A stretch of 62,707 nt of DNA from CAZGNZ01 sp964527215 (GTDB lineage Bacteria > Fidelibacterota > Marinisomatia > SCGC-AAA003-L08 > JACNLC01), in NCBI GenBank assembly GCA_964527215.1, contig CAZGNZ010000023.1, positions 1 to 62,707 of the forward strand. Direction: 5' to 3'. This document shows positions 26,572-37,262 of this stretch, one piece after another. The position numbers were made by a program, and so were the translations under genes. A model generated the notes under the pieces. That model made no database searches. It was given only the letters and a program-made list of their open reading frames with translations, and was not told where the DNA came from. Every line of letters starts with the position of its first letter. The stretch's first letter is position 1.

Positions 26572-27880
26572 AATTTTCAGTCTTGCAAAGCGGGAATATC
26601 TGACATCCGTAAAATCAAAAGGATTCATTATCGGCCTTATCATTGCTCCGTTATTCATGAGCGGAAGCGTTATCGCGATCTTTCTTCTGAAAGACCGGGT
26701 GGATACTTCAGACAAGCATGTGCTCATCATGGATCACACCCGGATGATCGGCCCGGAATTGATTCGCCTGGCAGAGGAACGCAATACAGCGGAAACTAAT
26801 GATCCGGAAACAGGCAAAAAAGTTCGGCCCGCTTACATCTTTTCACTGGATACATCAGGATTGAATAATGATAAGAAGTATCTGCTTGAGCTTTCGGATC
26901 GTGTTCGAAACGGAGACCTGCATGGATTTCTGGAAATCGGTGAAAATGTGCTCCATCCTGCAGGGTCAGAAGGTGGAATTACAATATCATATTATGCCAA
27001 AAACGCAGCCATGGATGATTTGCGCGGCTGGCTTTCCTGGCCGATCAACAACCACCTTCGGAAAATCAGGCTCAGCGATGCGGGAATCAATGAATCAGAT
27101 ATTCCGGATTTGTTTCACTGGATGAATATTGATGCACTCGGGCTTGTTTCCGTGGACAAGGAAACCGGGCAAATCAATGAAGCCGTGAAATCCAGCGAGA
27201 TTCAGGCTCTGCTGGTACCCATTGCCATGATGATGCTGATGTTCCTGATGGTCATGATGAGCGTGCCGGGAATGCTGCATTCAGTCATGGAGGAAAAAAC
27301 TCAGAAAATTGCAGAGGTCCTGCTGGGATCTATTCGTCCATTTGAATTCATGGCCGGAAAGGTCATCGGCGGCATCGCTGTCTCTGCAACTATATCTGCG
27401 GTATACCTCATTGGCGGAGCGTTCAGCCTGCGGTATCTCGAATATGATCACTTCGTGCCCTTTGATGTTATGCCCTGGTTCATCGCCTATCTGTTTTTTG
27501 CCGTCATTATGTTCGGGACTTTCTCTGCGGCCATGGGATCAGTCTGCAGTGAGGCAAAGGATGCCCAAAACCTGAGTCTGCCGGTGATGCTGCCGATCAT
27601 GATACCGATGTTTGTGTATTTTCCCGTTGCAAAAGAACCTTTGAGCCATTTTGCAACCGTTGTTTCACTCATACCTCCCTTTACACCGATGCTGATGCTT
27701 CTTCGCCAGGCAACGCCGGAAGGAGTACCGCTCTGGCAGCCCATTGTCGGTCTGGCGGGTGTGATTCTGCTCACCGTGTTTAATATCTGGGCCGGCGGCC
27801 GGATCTTCAGAATCGCGATTCTGATGCAGGGTACCCCGCCAAAGATGAAAAACATCCTGAAATGGCTGATCCGCAATTGA
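26564..27880 (+). CDS. ABC-2 type transporter permease (NatB-like)
   Basis: This 438-residue protein has one N-terminal helix (KGFIIGLIIAPLFMSGSVIAIFLL), a large extracytoplasmic loop of about 170 residues, and a cluster of about five to six C-terminal helices. The conserved MEEKTQKIAEVLLGSIRPFEFMAGKVIGG segment is the coupling helix of ABC-2 permeases. The arrangement matches NatB/YhaP-type subunits. The gene overlaps the ATPase gene by eight bases, which supports a dedicated complex. No terminator is obvious directly after the stop. Confidence 0.93.
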   Translation: MRKIFSLAKREYLTSVKSKGFIIGLIIAPLFMSGSVIAIFLLKDRVDTSDKHVLIMDHTRMIGPELIRLAEERNTAETNDPETGKKVRPAYIFSLDTSGLNNDKKYLLELSDRVRNGDLHGFLEIGENVLHPAGSEGGITISYYAKNAAMDDLRGWLSWPINNHLRKIRLSDAGINESDIPDLFHWMNIDALGLVSVDKETGQINEAVKSSEIQALLVPIAMMMLMFLMVMMSVPGMLHSVMEEKTQKIAEVLLGSIRPFEFMAGKVIGGIAVSATISAVYLIGGAFSLRYLEYDHFVPFDVMPWFIAYLFFAVIMFGTFSAAMGSVCSEAKDAQNLSLPVMLPIMIPMFVYFPVAKEPLSHFATVVSLIPPFTPMLMLLRQATPEGVPLWQPIVGLAGVILLTVFNIWAGGRIFRIAILMQGTPPKMKNILKWLIRN

Positions 27881-28412
27881 TCTCAATCCCTCCAGATTTT
27901 GCCAGTTCAATACCCGGCAGCTGACCCGCGGGTCTAAATTTGCAGGCGTTTTTGCCATAATCCCTGTCTAACCGCGCAAGATGCAATCTGGAGGGTTTTC
28001 CGAAGGACATTCACCCGTAATTGTTCAGTGCAGGTCCGGGCCGCTGCAAATTCCGCTTTGCATTCTGCAGAACTTAGATTTACATTTTTGCGCGGCTGGA
28101 AATTCATTTTCCGGTCCCACACTGAGGAGAAACTAACCGGAAACGCTGTAATCTGTATATTCACATCTGTTTACTGCTTTATTCATTCTTCATAATTCGC
28201 ATCAGATAACAGTAAATCCTGAATGCTCAATTCCGGGACAGCAGTTCCGGACCAAGTCATATCTGCATATTACCCAATGCAGGTAAATATTCTTGTCTAT
28301 TTAATGCCGATTCTTGAAATATGGTAAGACAGCTTGTATTTCCAGCATATACTAAGATTGGAATTACATAAGTGCTGTTTATAATCACATTGTACAATCA
28401 CATCTTTTTTGG
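27881..28412. other. Intergenic region with a spaced perfect inverted repeat
   Basis: No gene is supported in these 530 bases. CCCTCCAGATT (27888-27898) and its exact reverse complement AATCTGGAGGG (27985-27995) face each other across 86 bases, starting right after the ABC permease stop. The remainder, AT-rich from about 28150, should hold the promoter of the giant surface-protein gene. I do not identify its boxes. Confidence 0.5.
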
Positions 28413-28439
28413 ATGTCACCAAAATCGCAGGAGAAAATT

Positions 28440-31400
28440 ATGTGCAGAATATTTTCAACCATCCTGTTATCAGGAATACTGATGAGTTGCTGCCTTTTTG
28501 CAACCGTCTCGTTTACCCAGACCAGCACTGAAGACTTTCTGCTGGGTACACCCACTGAGGTCATTATCGAGGATGGGGCCGTTTCACTGCCGATGAAGGC
28601 TGCCGGATTCTCAAACTGGGCATCAACAACAGATTTGCCGCAGGCACTGTATGGTCATAAAATAGTGACGTGGCAGAATTTTGCCTACCTCCTCGGAGGG
28701 TTTACCGGATCTTCCAACACTGCAGCCGTTTACCGGGCTCCCCTGAGCGGCGAAGGTATTGGGTCGTGGACCAGCCTTGCGTCACTGCCGGTTGCGGTAC
28801 GGGATCACGACGCAGTGATTGCTGACGGCATGCTGGTGGTTTTGGGCGGACTGCTGGATGACGGTCAGCCCACCGATGCAGTCATGACTGCCCCGCTTGA
28901 TCCTGACGGCGGAATCAGCGGCTGGGAAATCAGCAGTACTTCACTGCCGTCACCTGTCTGGGGACAGACCGCCGCCGCCGTTGACGGATACATTTACATA
29001 ATCGGCGGTTCAACGGAAAGCGGGGAGATCATCAGTGCCTCCTCAGATGTTTATTTCGCTCCGGTTCAACCGGATGGTTCAATCGCTGAATTCACTGCCA
29101 CTTCCCCGCTGTCACACGCCCGAAATCAGCATACGATTGGTGTATACAACGAGACAATGTTCATATTGGGCGGATATGATGAATCCGGAGCCCGAATCAG
29201 TTCTACCTGCTGGGGTGTCCCTGAGGCTGACGGAACAATTTCTGAGTGGCTGCCTGCGGCAGACCTGCCTGAAGCGATTTTCTCCCACGCGACCACCTGT
29301 CAAAACGGACTTATAACCGTAATTGCCGGAGACGGCTCGCTGGAAGAGCTGTACAGCAAAAAAGTCTATTTTGCTTCCCTTTCTGACGCTCCCGACTTCA
29401 ACTGGGTTGAAACACACGAACTCCTGGATCGACGCATCGACGGTGCAGCCTTCATCGCTGATGGTGAACTGGTGTATGCCGGCGGCCGTCATCTGGCCGG
29501 CAATGCCCTGAATTTTACGCGTTTCAGCACGATGACGATGACAGACCAGTTTATTGATGCCGCCAGCTTTGTATCCCATCCCTTCCTTCAGCTGGGCAGC
29601 GAAATGGACCTCATCGATATTTCCTACCAGATTGCTTCGGAGGGTTCAGCGGGGTATGAGTTTCTTGTCCGGACCGCCGGAGAAGATGCGATATGGACTC
29701 CCTGGACCAGCGCCGGTGAAACAAACCCCGCCGTCATCGGACTGTCTGCACGATATGCGCAGTACATGATTAATATGTATGGCACAATGAACTCAACCGT
29801 TCAGTTTTCTGAAGCAACCCTTAATATCGTGGGCACACAGCTCACGGGTAATATCAACCACATCAGCGAGTTCACGGCGGAGGACAGCCCTTACTGGGCC
29901 ACCGAGAATATTCAGATGACGGACGGGATTCACAATTTTGAGCCGGGTTCAATCATCATGTTTTCTCCGGAAACGGGATTGACTATCGGGGCAGCCAATG
30001 TCTATTTCAACGGGACAGCGGAAAACCCCATTCTCCTCACATCGTATAATGATATCGCCGGCCTGTGGTCCGGGGTCCATTTTACATCCGAAAGCAACGG
30101 CGTTGAGTCCGTGATGGAATATGTCATAGTAGAGAATGCCGGTCATCTCTACAATGCGGATCTATACTGCAGCGGCACTTCGGAACCAGAGATTCACCAT
30201 TGTACATTCAGAAATGCCGACGGCGATGGAATCCGGCTGGAAGCCTCCAGTATATCAATAGCAGAATCCCTGATTGCTGACAACAGCAGTAACGGCATCC
30301 ATGCCTCTGCATCTACCACGGTATCATTGTCTAATACAGCTATCAGCAGCAATGGAAATTCCGGGATGTATTACGCTGATTCAAATGTATTCCCAAGCTT
30401 TTCCGGCACCGTTATCTCCGGGAATCTATATGGCATTTTTACACCGACGCCTAATAATTCTTTTGCACCTTTGGAAGAAACCCAGCTCCTGCTTGAAAAC
30501 AACGGATCCACCCTGGCCATCGGCGGCGGCACCATTTCATCTGATCAGCACTGGGCACTGTACCCGGGCGGATATGCTATCCTGGGGAATGTCTCCGTTT
30601 ATCAGTCCGGCGGGACCCCCACACTCACTCTGGACGCAGGGGTGACACTGAAGTTTGCGGACGGCACAGGCTTGAACATCGGAAGCGGTTCCAGTCATGG
30701 CGGTGAAATCCTTGCAGACGGCACTGAAGAAATTCCAATCATTTTCACCTCTCTTTCCGGCGAATCCGGGACATGGAACGGGATTACGTTCGACGACGGC
30801 AGCGATTACAGCACATCCACCAGTTTCATGAACTTCATAACCATTGAAAACACCGCTGGGTTCGGTCTGTCAGCATACAACTCCAGTGAGCCCCATGTAC
30901 AGAATTCCGTGATTCAAAATATCAACGGCAACGGACTGTCCCTCTCTAACGCGCCCATCAGCCTGGAGAATGTGGATATACAGAACTGTATTGGAAACGG
31001 GATTTTAATATCCGGTTCGAATCCCTCACTGGTGTTTGTGGACATCATTAACTGCGGAAATGCAGGGTACTACATGAATGATACGGTATCGGAACCTGCC
31101 TTTTATGACTGCACCATTACGGATTGTGATTTTGCCTTTTACTATCCCACACCAAATACATCCTTTGTTAATATTCCGGAAAACCTGACATTCAGCAACA
31201 TCCTGGCAGGCGTGGCCGTACCCGGCGGAACCATTTCCACCGATCAAACCTGGCCGTATTCCGAATATGGATATGCCGTGCTGGGGAATTTGACGGTGAT
31301 GGGAAACGACGCCCTTGTCACGCTGACCATTGAAGCCGGGAACACCGTTTATTTCGGTGAAGGCGTTCAAATGCAGATTGCTTCATACTACTACAGTTAT

Positions 31401-34400
31401 GATGATCATCCGGGTGCACTTGTCGCTGTTGGAGATGAGGAAAACCCGATTACCTTTACTTCACTGAACGGCGAGTCAGGCGGGTGGGACGGTATATATT
31501 TCCACGATCATTCTGACGCCTACAATGCTCAGACGGAATTGACCTGGTGTATTGTAGAAAATGGTTTGAACAGAAATATTTATGCGTACAAAACCACTCG
31601 CCCTGCTGTAAATCACTGTCTAATCCGGAATTCAGCCGGCAGCGGCATCTCTCTGGATGATTCCGATCTGCTTATTTCAGAATCCACAATCGACAACAAT
31701 CTGTATGGCGTTAAATCCGAAAACGGGAGTCAGCCCGTATTTTCTGACTGCAGTTTTGAATATAATATCGATCGGGAAATCTGGGCGGTTCAGCCCAACA
31801 GTATGCCCTCTCTGCTGAACTGCTCCATGGCTGCCGATGCTCCTGTCGTCGTTGACAGCGGCACCCAGACCATCAACCGGACATGGGCCAGTCTGCCTAC
31901 CGATTATATTGTTTCCGGAGATATCGTCATTCGGAATGATGATGCGCTTGCAAGTTTGACTATCGAACCGGGCAATACCATTCGTTTTGCACCGGATGCC
32001 GGCATCCAGATTGCTGAAAATTATTACAGCTACGATGATCATCCCGGAGAACTCATCGCAAACGGTACCCCGGACTCTCTCATTGTATTTACGCATCTGT
32101 CGGATACCAGTGCTGTCTGGGGAGGGCTGTTGTACCATGATCATTCCGATGCCTACGGGGCTGCATCAGTGCTGAATCACTGCATTGTGGAGCATGCCGG
32201 TGATTACGGTGTGTGGTCATATTATACCAATCTGCCATCCATAACCAATACCATTATCCGGGACGGATCCGGTAAGGGTTTATATCTGGATAATGCCGAC
32301 ATCACCGCCTCTGCAGTAGAAATCACCGGCAACGATGTCGGGATTCAGACCCGGAACGGATCGCAGGCGGTTTTCAGTGATATCACACTGAACAGCAATG
32401 TGACAGCTGAGATTTATGCTGAAGAACCCAATTCATTCCCCACCTTCCTGAATTGCACAGCCAATTCAGATGCACCCATCCTTATTGACGGAGGCACACA
32501 ATCCATTGATCGAACCTGGGTCACACTCGGCATCCCATACATCATCAACGGAAACATCACAGTCCGCGGACAGGATACCGCTCCCAGACTGACCATTGAT
32601 CCGGGCAATACAATAAAATTTGCCTTTGGTGCGGGACTGCAGATTGCTGAATACTATTACAGTTATGATAATCATCCCGGTGCTCTCACAGCTGCAGGGA
32701 CTCCCGACAGCCTAATCACATTCACTGCATTGAATGACTCTGTTGGCGGATGGGCAGGGGTATATTTCTATGATCATGCTGATTACAGCACATCTTCCGT
32801 CCTGAACTACTGCGTGTTCGAAAAAGGAGACGCCTACAACCTGAATTTCTATGCCACAACCTCTCCTGAAGTGGAAAACTGCATAATCCGCCATGCTGCC
32901 GGAGACGGGCTGATTTTCAATAACGCCGACATTACTCTGAACAATGTGGAAATTTATGGAAACGGTTCCGGTCTGCAGTCTGTAAGCGGCGCGCAGCCCA
33001 CCTTTACCAATGCCGTTCTCACAGATCACAGCGGTTACCATATCTCAGCTGACGGTCCCAATCAGTTCCCGACATTTTTCTCGTCTTCTGCCGATATGAG
33101 TGCCGATATCCTTATCAGCGGCGGTACACAGACCATCAACCGCAGCTGGGCCGATCTGGGACCTGACTACCTGATTAACGGCAGCATACTCGTTCGCGGG
33201 ACGGATACGGTTCCCCGGCTGACTGTGGAACCCGGCGTGACTGCCAGATTTTCAGAAGGCTCAACCCTTCAAATTGCTGAAAACTACTACAGTTACGACA
33301 ATCATGCAGGAGAACTTTACGCAATAGGATCTGCAGAACAACCCATCAGCTTTACATCCCAAAACGAGACTCCAGGCGGATGGAACGGTATTTATTTCCA
33401 TGATCACAGCGATTACGGCTGCTCATCAACAATGTCATACTGCACAGTAGAATTCGGTGCATCGTACAATATTTACGGGAACAACACCAGCGGTCTGACT
33501 GTGGACCACTGCGTTATAACCTCTTCTGCCGAATACGGTGTTTCACTAACCAATTCCTCGCCTGTCTTCAGTGTTTCGCAGATTACAAGCAACGCTTCCT
33601 ATGGGATTTATCTGTCCGGCTCATCCAACCCCCTTATCGGCGGCAGCCCGGGAACAACCAACGACATTTTCGGCAACGGCGGCTACAACGTGTACAACAA
33701 CACCGTGAACAACATTGATGCAACCCATAACTTCTGGTCATATGAAGACAGTGAAGAATATATTTACGATTATTACTGGGATTCTTCTCTGGGGGTTGTT
33801 TTCACCAGCCCTTCCGCCGAACAGTCCCTGTACGGCAACATGCCGCCATATGCATTCAGCCTGATTTCTCCGGTTGACGGAACCGTGACCACCGAGGTCC
33901 GACCCACATTCAGCTGGGCTTCAACCTCCGATCCGGAGGGCGAACCCGTCACATACAGACTGATGCTGACGGATGATGAAGACTGGTCGGACGCCTATCT
34001 TTTCGAACCCGTTTCAGAGACCAGCGTGACAATCGACACCGATCTGGAAGGCGGAGTCCAGTACTGGTGGAGAGTTCGGGCACAGGATGAAATTCTTTCC
34101 ACCAGCAGCATAGATACATGGTCATTTGTTTTCAGCAATGAGCCAACCACACCCGATCTGCTTTCACCATTGAGCGGCAGCACAATACTTGGGGACGATC
34201 TGCTGACATGGAGTGTGGCGGTTGATCCCGATGAAGGAGATGCGGTAACTGCCTATCAGATTCAGATAGACACGGATGCGGATTTCCCGGCACCGGTCAT
34301 TGATACCTTCATTCCGCTGGATTCGGTCACGCGTGAAGATGCCCTTTATGCGGTACTGTACAGCCTGGACGGGTTTGATGCGTTGATTCAGGGGCTGTCC

Positions 34401-37031
34401 TACTACTGGCGTGTGTTCTCAATCGATTCCTTCGGAGTCGCAAGCCTGCCGGCGGAAACACCATTCTATTTCAATTTCGGCAACGCCGATGAGATGCTCC
34501 CGCAGGCATATGATCAGACAATTCACACCGTAATCAACACCCCGGTGCAGATCAATCTGACGGGTATTTCATATATTGGAGAAGAACTTGCATTCGCCCT
34601 GACGGAATATCCTGAGAACGGCGAACTTTCGGGTACTGAACCTGCTCTGACATATATGCCTTCAACAGAATGGCTGGGAACCGATGATTTCAGTTTCACG
34701 GTCAGCGACGCCAACGGCACCTCACTGCCCGCCGTAATCTCGATTAATGTCACCCCGCCCAACCTGCCGCCGGAACTGGCCCCTATCGGTCTGCAGTCTT
34801 TTGATGAAGACAGCGGTCCCTATGAAGTTATACTGAGTGCTTCCGATCCCGATGGCGATGATGTTGCTTTTTCGATGACGACAACGTATGCCGAGCTGGG
34901 AGCTTCCATTTCAGAAAACGTTATTACCCTGAATCCATTCCCGGATGTCTGCGGATATTTTGATATCACTGCCTATGCTTCTGACGGCGAACTCTTGGAC
35001 TCCGAGACATTCGGTGTACTGATTTATCCTCTTAACGACACTCCGGTCATTGAAAACATTAATGATCAGGTGATGGACGAGGATGGGATGCTGGTGATCG
35101 AAATTGTCCCTGAAGATGTGGATAACAGCAGTCTTCTGCTGAACGCGGACAGCGATACGGGCACCATTGACTTCGAGTTTGAAGAATATTTCATAACCAT
35201 CCTGCCTCATGAGAACTGGAACGGATCGGCCCTGATCACAGTGACGGCCGATGATCTTCAGGATCGCGCAGTCGGTATGAGGGTATTTAATCTGCAGGTG
35301 AATGCGGTGAATGATGCACCGGTTATCCCGAGTATTCCTCATCAGATAACATTTGTGGATATCCCGCTGATTCTGGAATTCCAGGTAGATGATGTGGACG
35401 GTGATGAACTTTCGGTCAGTTCTGAATCTGATCAGCAGAATGTTGAAACTGCACTGGATCTTGCTGCTGATCCACCGCTCATTACCATCACACCGGTATC
35501 CGGATGGCATGGTACGGCAGTGATTTCCATTATGGCAGACGACGGTACAGCGGTCACCACGCTTGACTTTGAAGTTTCCGTCATCGCAGAAACCGCCGAA
35601 GGATACGGCTGCACCGATCCTGCTGCAATCAACTATAACCCAGATGCGCTGGTGGATGATCAGAGCTGCGTTTATCTGGATCCGGAACAGCTTCCTGAAC
35701 TCATTTCCATTTCGGATGTGAATCCGGACCAGGGATATCAGCTGCTCCTGATCTGGAATGCCTGTGCCTTTGACAACGACGATCCCAATAATCCCATTCC
35801 CGTGGAACAGTACAGTGTTTGGCGCGAGGATCTTGCCGGACCTGAATCAATCTGGTCTCAGGTTGGTACAGTTACGGCCGTTCAGAATCTTACATATTCC
35901 TTTGTTGCTCCAACCCTGTTCAATGGTTCCGAGGCCTTTTTCAAAGTATATGCCCATACTGAAACGCCGTGGATCAATTTTCCCGGCAACATCATGTCCG
36001 GCACGTCCACCGATGATCTGGCACCGGCAGTGCCTGCAGGGCTTCTGACATCATTTTACGACGGGTCTGTCTCACTTGAATGGAGTGAGAATCCGGATGA
36101 GGATTTCAACTATTATACGGTATATCGGGATGGAGAGATGCTGGGATTCACTTCAGACGTGACGTTTGCTGATCATACTGCTCCGTTCGGGGAAGAAGTG
36201 GCTTACACCGTCACGGCTGCCGACTTCAGTTTGAATGAAAGTGACTTTTCAGCTCCGTCTTCGATTCAGGCTGGTATTCTTGGTGACTTAAATTCAGATT
36301 TTTCCATAAACGTGCTGGATGTGGTTATTCTGGCGGAATTGATACTGTACGGGAATGATTCTGAATATATGGCCTGGGCCGGCGATCTCAACTTTGACGG
36401 TGCGCACAACGTGCTGGATATTGTCATCCAGGTTGAAATTATTCTTGGACCGGACCTGGTCAGAGGAGACACTGTTTCCAACTGCCGGATATCATATGGA
36501 AACGGGCAGTTCACTCTGACTGCAGACGGTTCAGCGGCTGGTTTCCAGTTGGAGGTTACGGGTGATTTTCAGATCACGTCTGCGGTACTGCCGGAAGGTT
36601 GGGAGATTGTTCACAGCGATGCCACCATTCTGGCATATACCATGAACCCCTCCGGTAATTCATCCGCTGATTATGAATTCAGCTACAGCGGTGATTTTGA
36701 GATCACCGAGACCTGCATCGCTGACTGGCATCAGTCTCTGGTCCAGCCGGTAATTTCCATTCTGCCCGAGACCTTTATGCTGGCGGGTGCCAGTCCAAAT
36801 CCCTTTAATCCGGTAACCACGATCCATTATCAGCTGCCGAAAACCGCTGCGGTCAAACTGGAGGTTTTTGATCTTAATGGGCGTTTGGCTGCTACGCTTA
36901 TTGAGGGCACCCAAAACGCAGGTATTCATGAAGTATCCTGGAATGCCGGACAATTGGCCAGCGGTGTGTACCTGATTCGCATGACGGCAGAAGGATATGT
37001 CGGATATTCAAAGGTCATGCTGATCAAGTAG
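28440..37031 (+). CDS. Giant multidomain surface protein with kelch-like propeller, beta-helix modules, dockerin-like repeat and sorting tail
   Basis: The protein has 2863 residues from the ATG at 28440, chosen for AGGAG six bases upstream; the ATG at 28413 has none. After a signal peptide come, in order: a kelch-like beta-propeller (about 55-370), a long right-handed beta-helix region built of six related modules (about 470-1790), Ig/FN3-like repeats (about 1800-2015), cadherin-like repeats with DEDG motifs (about 2020-2385), a small Cys motif (CTDPAAINYNPDALVDD), an FN3 pair, a dockerin-like pair (DLNSDFSINVLDVV, DLNFDGAHNVLDIV; about 2615-2670), a beta domain, and a FlgD/Por-type sorting domain beginning NPFNPVTTIHYQLP. 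It is probably an exported adhesin or scaffold anchored through a type IX-like route. It is transcribed alone. Confidence 0.93.
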   Translation: MCRIFSTILLSGILMSCCLFATVSFTQTSTEDFLLGTPTEVIIEDGAVSLPMKAAGFSNWASTTDLPQALYGHKIVTWQNFAYLLGGFTGSSNTAAVYRAPLSGEGIGSWTSLASLPVAVRDHDAVIADGMLVVLGGLLDDGQPTDAVMTAPLDPDGGISGWEISSTSLPSPVWGQTAAAVDGYIYIIGGSTESGEIISASSDVYFAPVQPDGSIAEFTATSPLSHARNQHTIGVYNETMFILGGYDESGARISSTCWGVPEADGTISEWLPAADLPEAIFSHATTCQNGLITVIAGDGSLEELYSKKVYFASLSDAPDFNWVETHELLDRRIDGAAFIADGELVYAGGRHLAGNALNFTRFSTMTMTDQFIDAASFVSHPFLQLGSEMDLIDISYQIASEGSAGYEFLVRTAGEDAIWTPWTSAGETNPAVIGLSARYAQYMINMYGTMNSTVQFSEATLNIVGTQLTGNINHISEFTAEDSPYWATENIQMTDGIHNFEPGSIIMFSPETGLTIGAANVYFNGTAENPILLTSYNDIAGLWSGVHFTSESNGVESVMEYVIVENAGHLYNADLYCSGTSEPEIHHCTFRNADGDGIRLEASSISIAESLIADNSSNGIHASASTTVSLSNTAISSNGNSGMYYADSNVFPSFSGTVISGNLYGIFTPTPNNSFAPLEETQLLLENNGSTLAIGGGTISSDQHWALYPGGYAILGNVSVYQSGGTPTLTLDAGVTLKFADGTGLNIGSGSSHGGEILADGTEEIPIIFTSLSGESGTWNGITFDDGSDYSTSTSFMNFITIENTAGFGLSAYNSSEPHVQNSVIQNINGNGLSLSNAPISLENVDIQNCIGNGILISGSNPSLVFVDIINCGNAGYYMNDTVSEPAFYDCTITDCDFAFYYPTPNTSFVNIPENLTFSNILAGVAVPGGTISTDQTWPYSEYGYAVLGNLTVMGNDALVTLTIEAGNTVYFGEGVQMQIASYYYSYDDHPGALVAVGDEENPITFTSLNGESGGWDGIYFHDHSDAYNAQTELTWCIVENGLNRNIYAYKTTRPAVNHCLIRNSAGSGISLDDSDLLISESTIDNNLYGVKSENGSQPVFSDCSFEYNIDREIWAVQPNSMPSLLNCSMAADAPVVVDSGTQTINRTWASLPTDYIVSGDIVIRNDDALASLTIEPGNTIRFAPDAGIQIAENYYSYDDHPGELIANGTPDSLIVFTHLSDTSAVWGGLLYHDHSDAYGAASVLNHCIVEHAGDYGVWSYYTNLPSITNTIIRDGSGKGLYLDNADITASAVEITGNDVGIQTRNGSQAVFSDITLNSNVTAEIYAEEPNSFPTFLNCTANSDAPILIDGGTQSIDRTWVTLGIPYIINGNITVRGQDTAPRLTIDPGNTIKFAFGAGLQIAEYYYSYDNHPGALTAAGTPDSLITFTALNDSVGGWAGVYFYDHADYSTSSVLNYCVFEKGDAYNLNFYATTSPEVENCIIRHAAGDGLIFNNADITLNNVEIYGNGSGLQSVSGAQPTFTNAVLTDHSGYHISADGPNQFPTFFSSSADMSADILISGGTQTINRSWADLGPDYLINGSILVRGTDTVPRLTVEPGVTARFSEGSTLQIAENYYSYDNHAGELYAIGSAEQPISFTSQNETPGGWNGIYFHDHSDYGCSSTMSYCTVEFGASYNIYGNNTSGLTVDHCVITSSAEYGVSLTNSSPVFSVSQITSNASYGIYLSGSSNPLIGGSPGTTNDIFGNGGYNVYNNTVNNIDATHNFWSYEDSEEYIYDYYWDSSLGVVFTSPSAEQSLYGNMPPYAFSLISPVDGTVTTEVRPTFSWASTSDPEGEPVTYRLMLTDDEDWSDAYLFEPVSETSVTIDTDLEGGVQYWWRVRAQDEILSTSSIDTWSFVFSNEPTTPDLLSPLSGSTILGDDLLTWSVAVDPDEGDAVTAYQIQIDTDADFPAPVIDTFIPLDSVTREDALYAVLYSLDGFDALIQGLSYYWRVFSIDSFGVASLPAETPFYFNFGNADEMLPQAYDQTIHTVINTPVQINLTGISYIGEELAFALTEYPENGELSGTEPALTYMPSTEWLGTDDFSFTVSDANGTSLPAVISINVTPPNLPPELAPIGLQSFDEDSGPYEVILSASDPDGDDVAFSMTTTYAELGASISENVITLNPFPDVCGYFDITAYASDGELLDSETFGVLIYPLNDTPVIENINDQVMDEDGMLVIEIVPEDVDNSSLLLNADSDTGTIDFEFEEYFITILPHENWNGSALITVTADDLQDRAVGMRVFNLQVNAVNDAPVIPSIPHQITFVDIPLILEFQVDDVDGDELSVSSESDQQNVETALDLAADPPLITITPVSGWHGTAVISIMADDGTAVTTLDFEVSVIAETAEGYGCTDPAAINYNPDALVDDQSCVYLDPEQLPELISISDVNPDQGYQLLLIWNACAFDNDDPNNPIPVEQYSVWREDLAGPESIWSQVGTVTAVQNLTYSFVAPTLFNGSEAFFKVYAHTETPWINFPGNIMSGTSTDDLAPAVPAGLLTSFYDGSVSLEWSENPDEDFNYYTVYRDGEMLGFTSDVTFADHTAPFGEEVAYTVTAADFSLNESDFSAPSSIQAGILGDLNSDFSINVLDVVILAELILYGNDSEYMAWAGDLNFDGAHNVLDIVIQVEIILGPDLVRGDTVSNCRISYGNGQFTLTADGSAAGFQLEVTGDFQITSAVLPEGWEIVHSDATILAYTMNPSGNSSADYEFSYSGDFEITETCIADWHQSLVQPVISILPETFMLAGASPNPFNPVTTIHYQLPKTAAVKLEVFDLNGRLAATLIEGTQNAGIHEVSWNAGQLASGVYLIRMTAEGYVGYSKVMLIK
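30545..33430 (+). repeat. Tandem beta-helix modules inside the giant gene
   Basis: Five consecutive coding modules of about 630-700 bases start near 30549, 31246, 31880, 32514 and 33145; a more diverged sixth precedes them. Each opens with a Trp-containing segment, a GNITVRG-like strand and LTIxPGNTIxF. The last four also share YYSYDxHPG (near 31386, 32021, 32655 and 33283) and GWxGxYFxDHxD. Near-constant spacing of about 630 bases (211 residues) shows duplication of a whole unit. Sequence divergence between units is substantial, so the expansion is not recent. Confidence 0.8.
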
Positions 37032-37085
37032 CAAGTTCGTTGCTCCGCTTATCAGAGGCTGAAGACAGTCCGGAGAATAATGATG

Positions 37086-37112
37086 ATGAAGCCCGTCAAT
37101 GACGGGCTTCAT
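37086..37112. terminator. Bidirectional hairpin terminator between convergent genes
   Basis: A perfect 12-base stem (ATGAAGCCCGTC / GACGGGCTTCAT) with a three-base loop lies 55 bases after the giant gene and about 150 bases beyond the end of the convergent minus-strand gene. It could stop transcription from both sides, although the T-tracts are short. Confidence 0.7.
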
Positions 37113-37262
37113 TATACCGTAAAAATCGTGTAAGTGTCGGTGCGAAATCTGCCCGGAATCTACCGGAGCAGCGGAATCAAAAATCGATAACGACGTTTAT
37201 TGAATACAACAGCCAGAATTGAATTCCTCAAAAAAAATATGGATTTCCTGCAAAATTTGATT

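Noticed and set aside
35605..35680. Possible zinc finger in the giant protein (Cys pair in CTDPAAINYNPDALVDDQSC)
   Set aside because: Only two cysteines are present. The motif is a recurrent small disulfide-type repeat in secreted proteins of FCB bacteria, so a zinc finger is unlikely.
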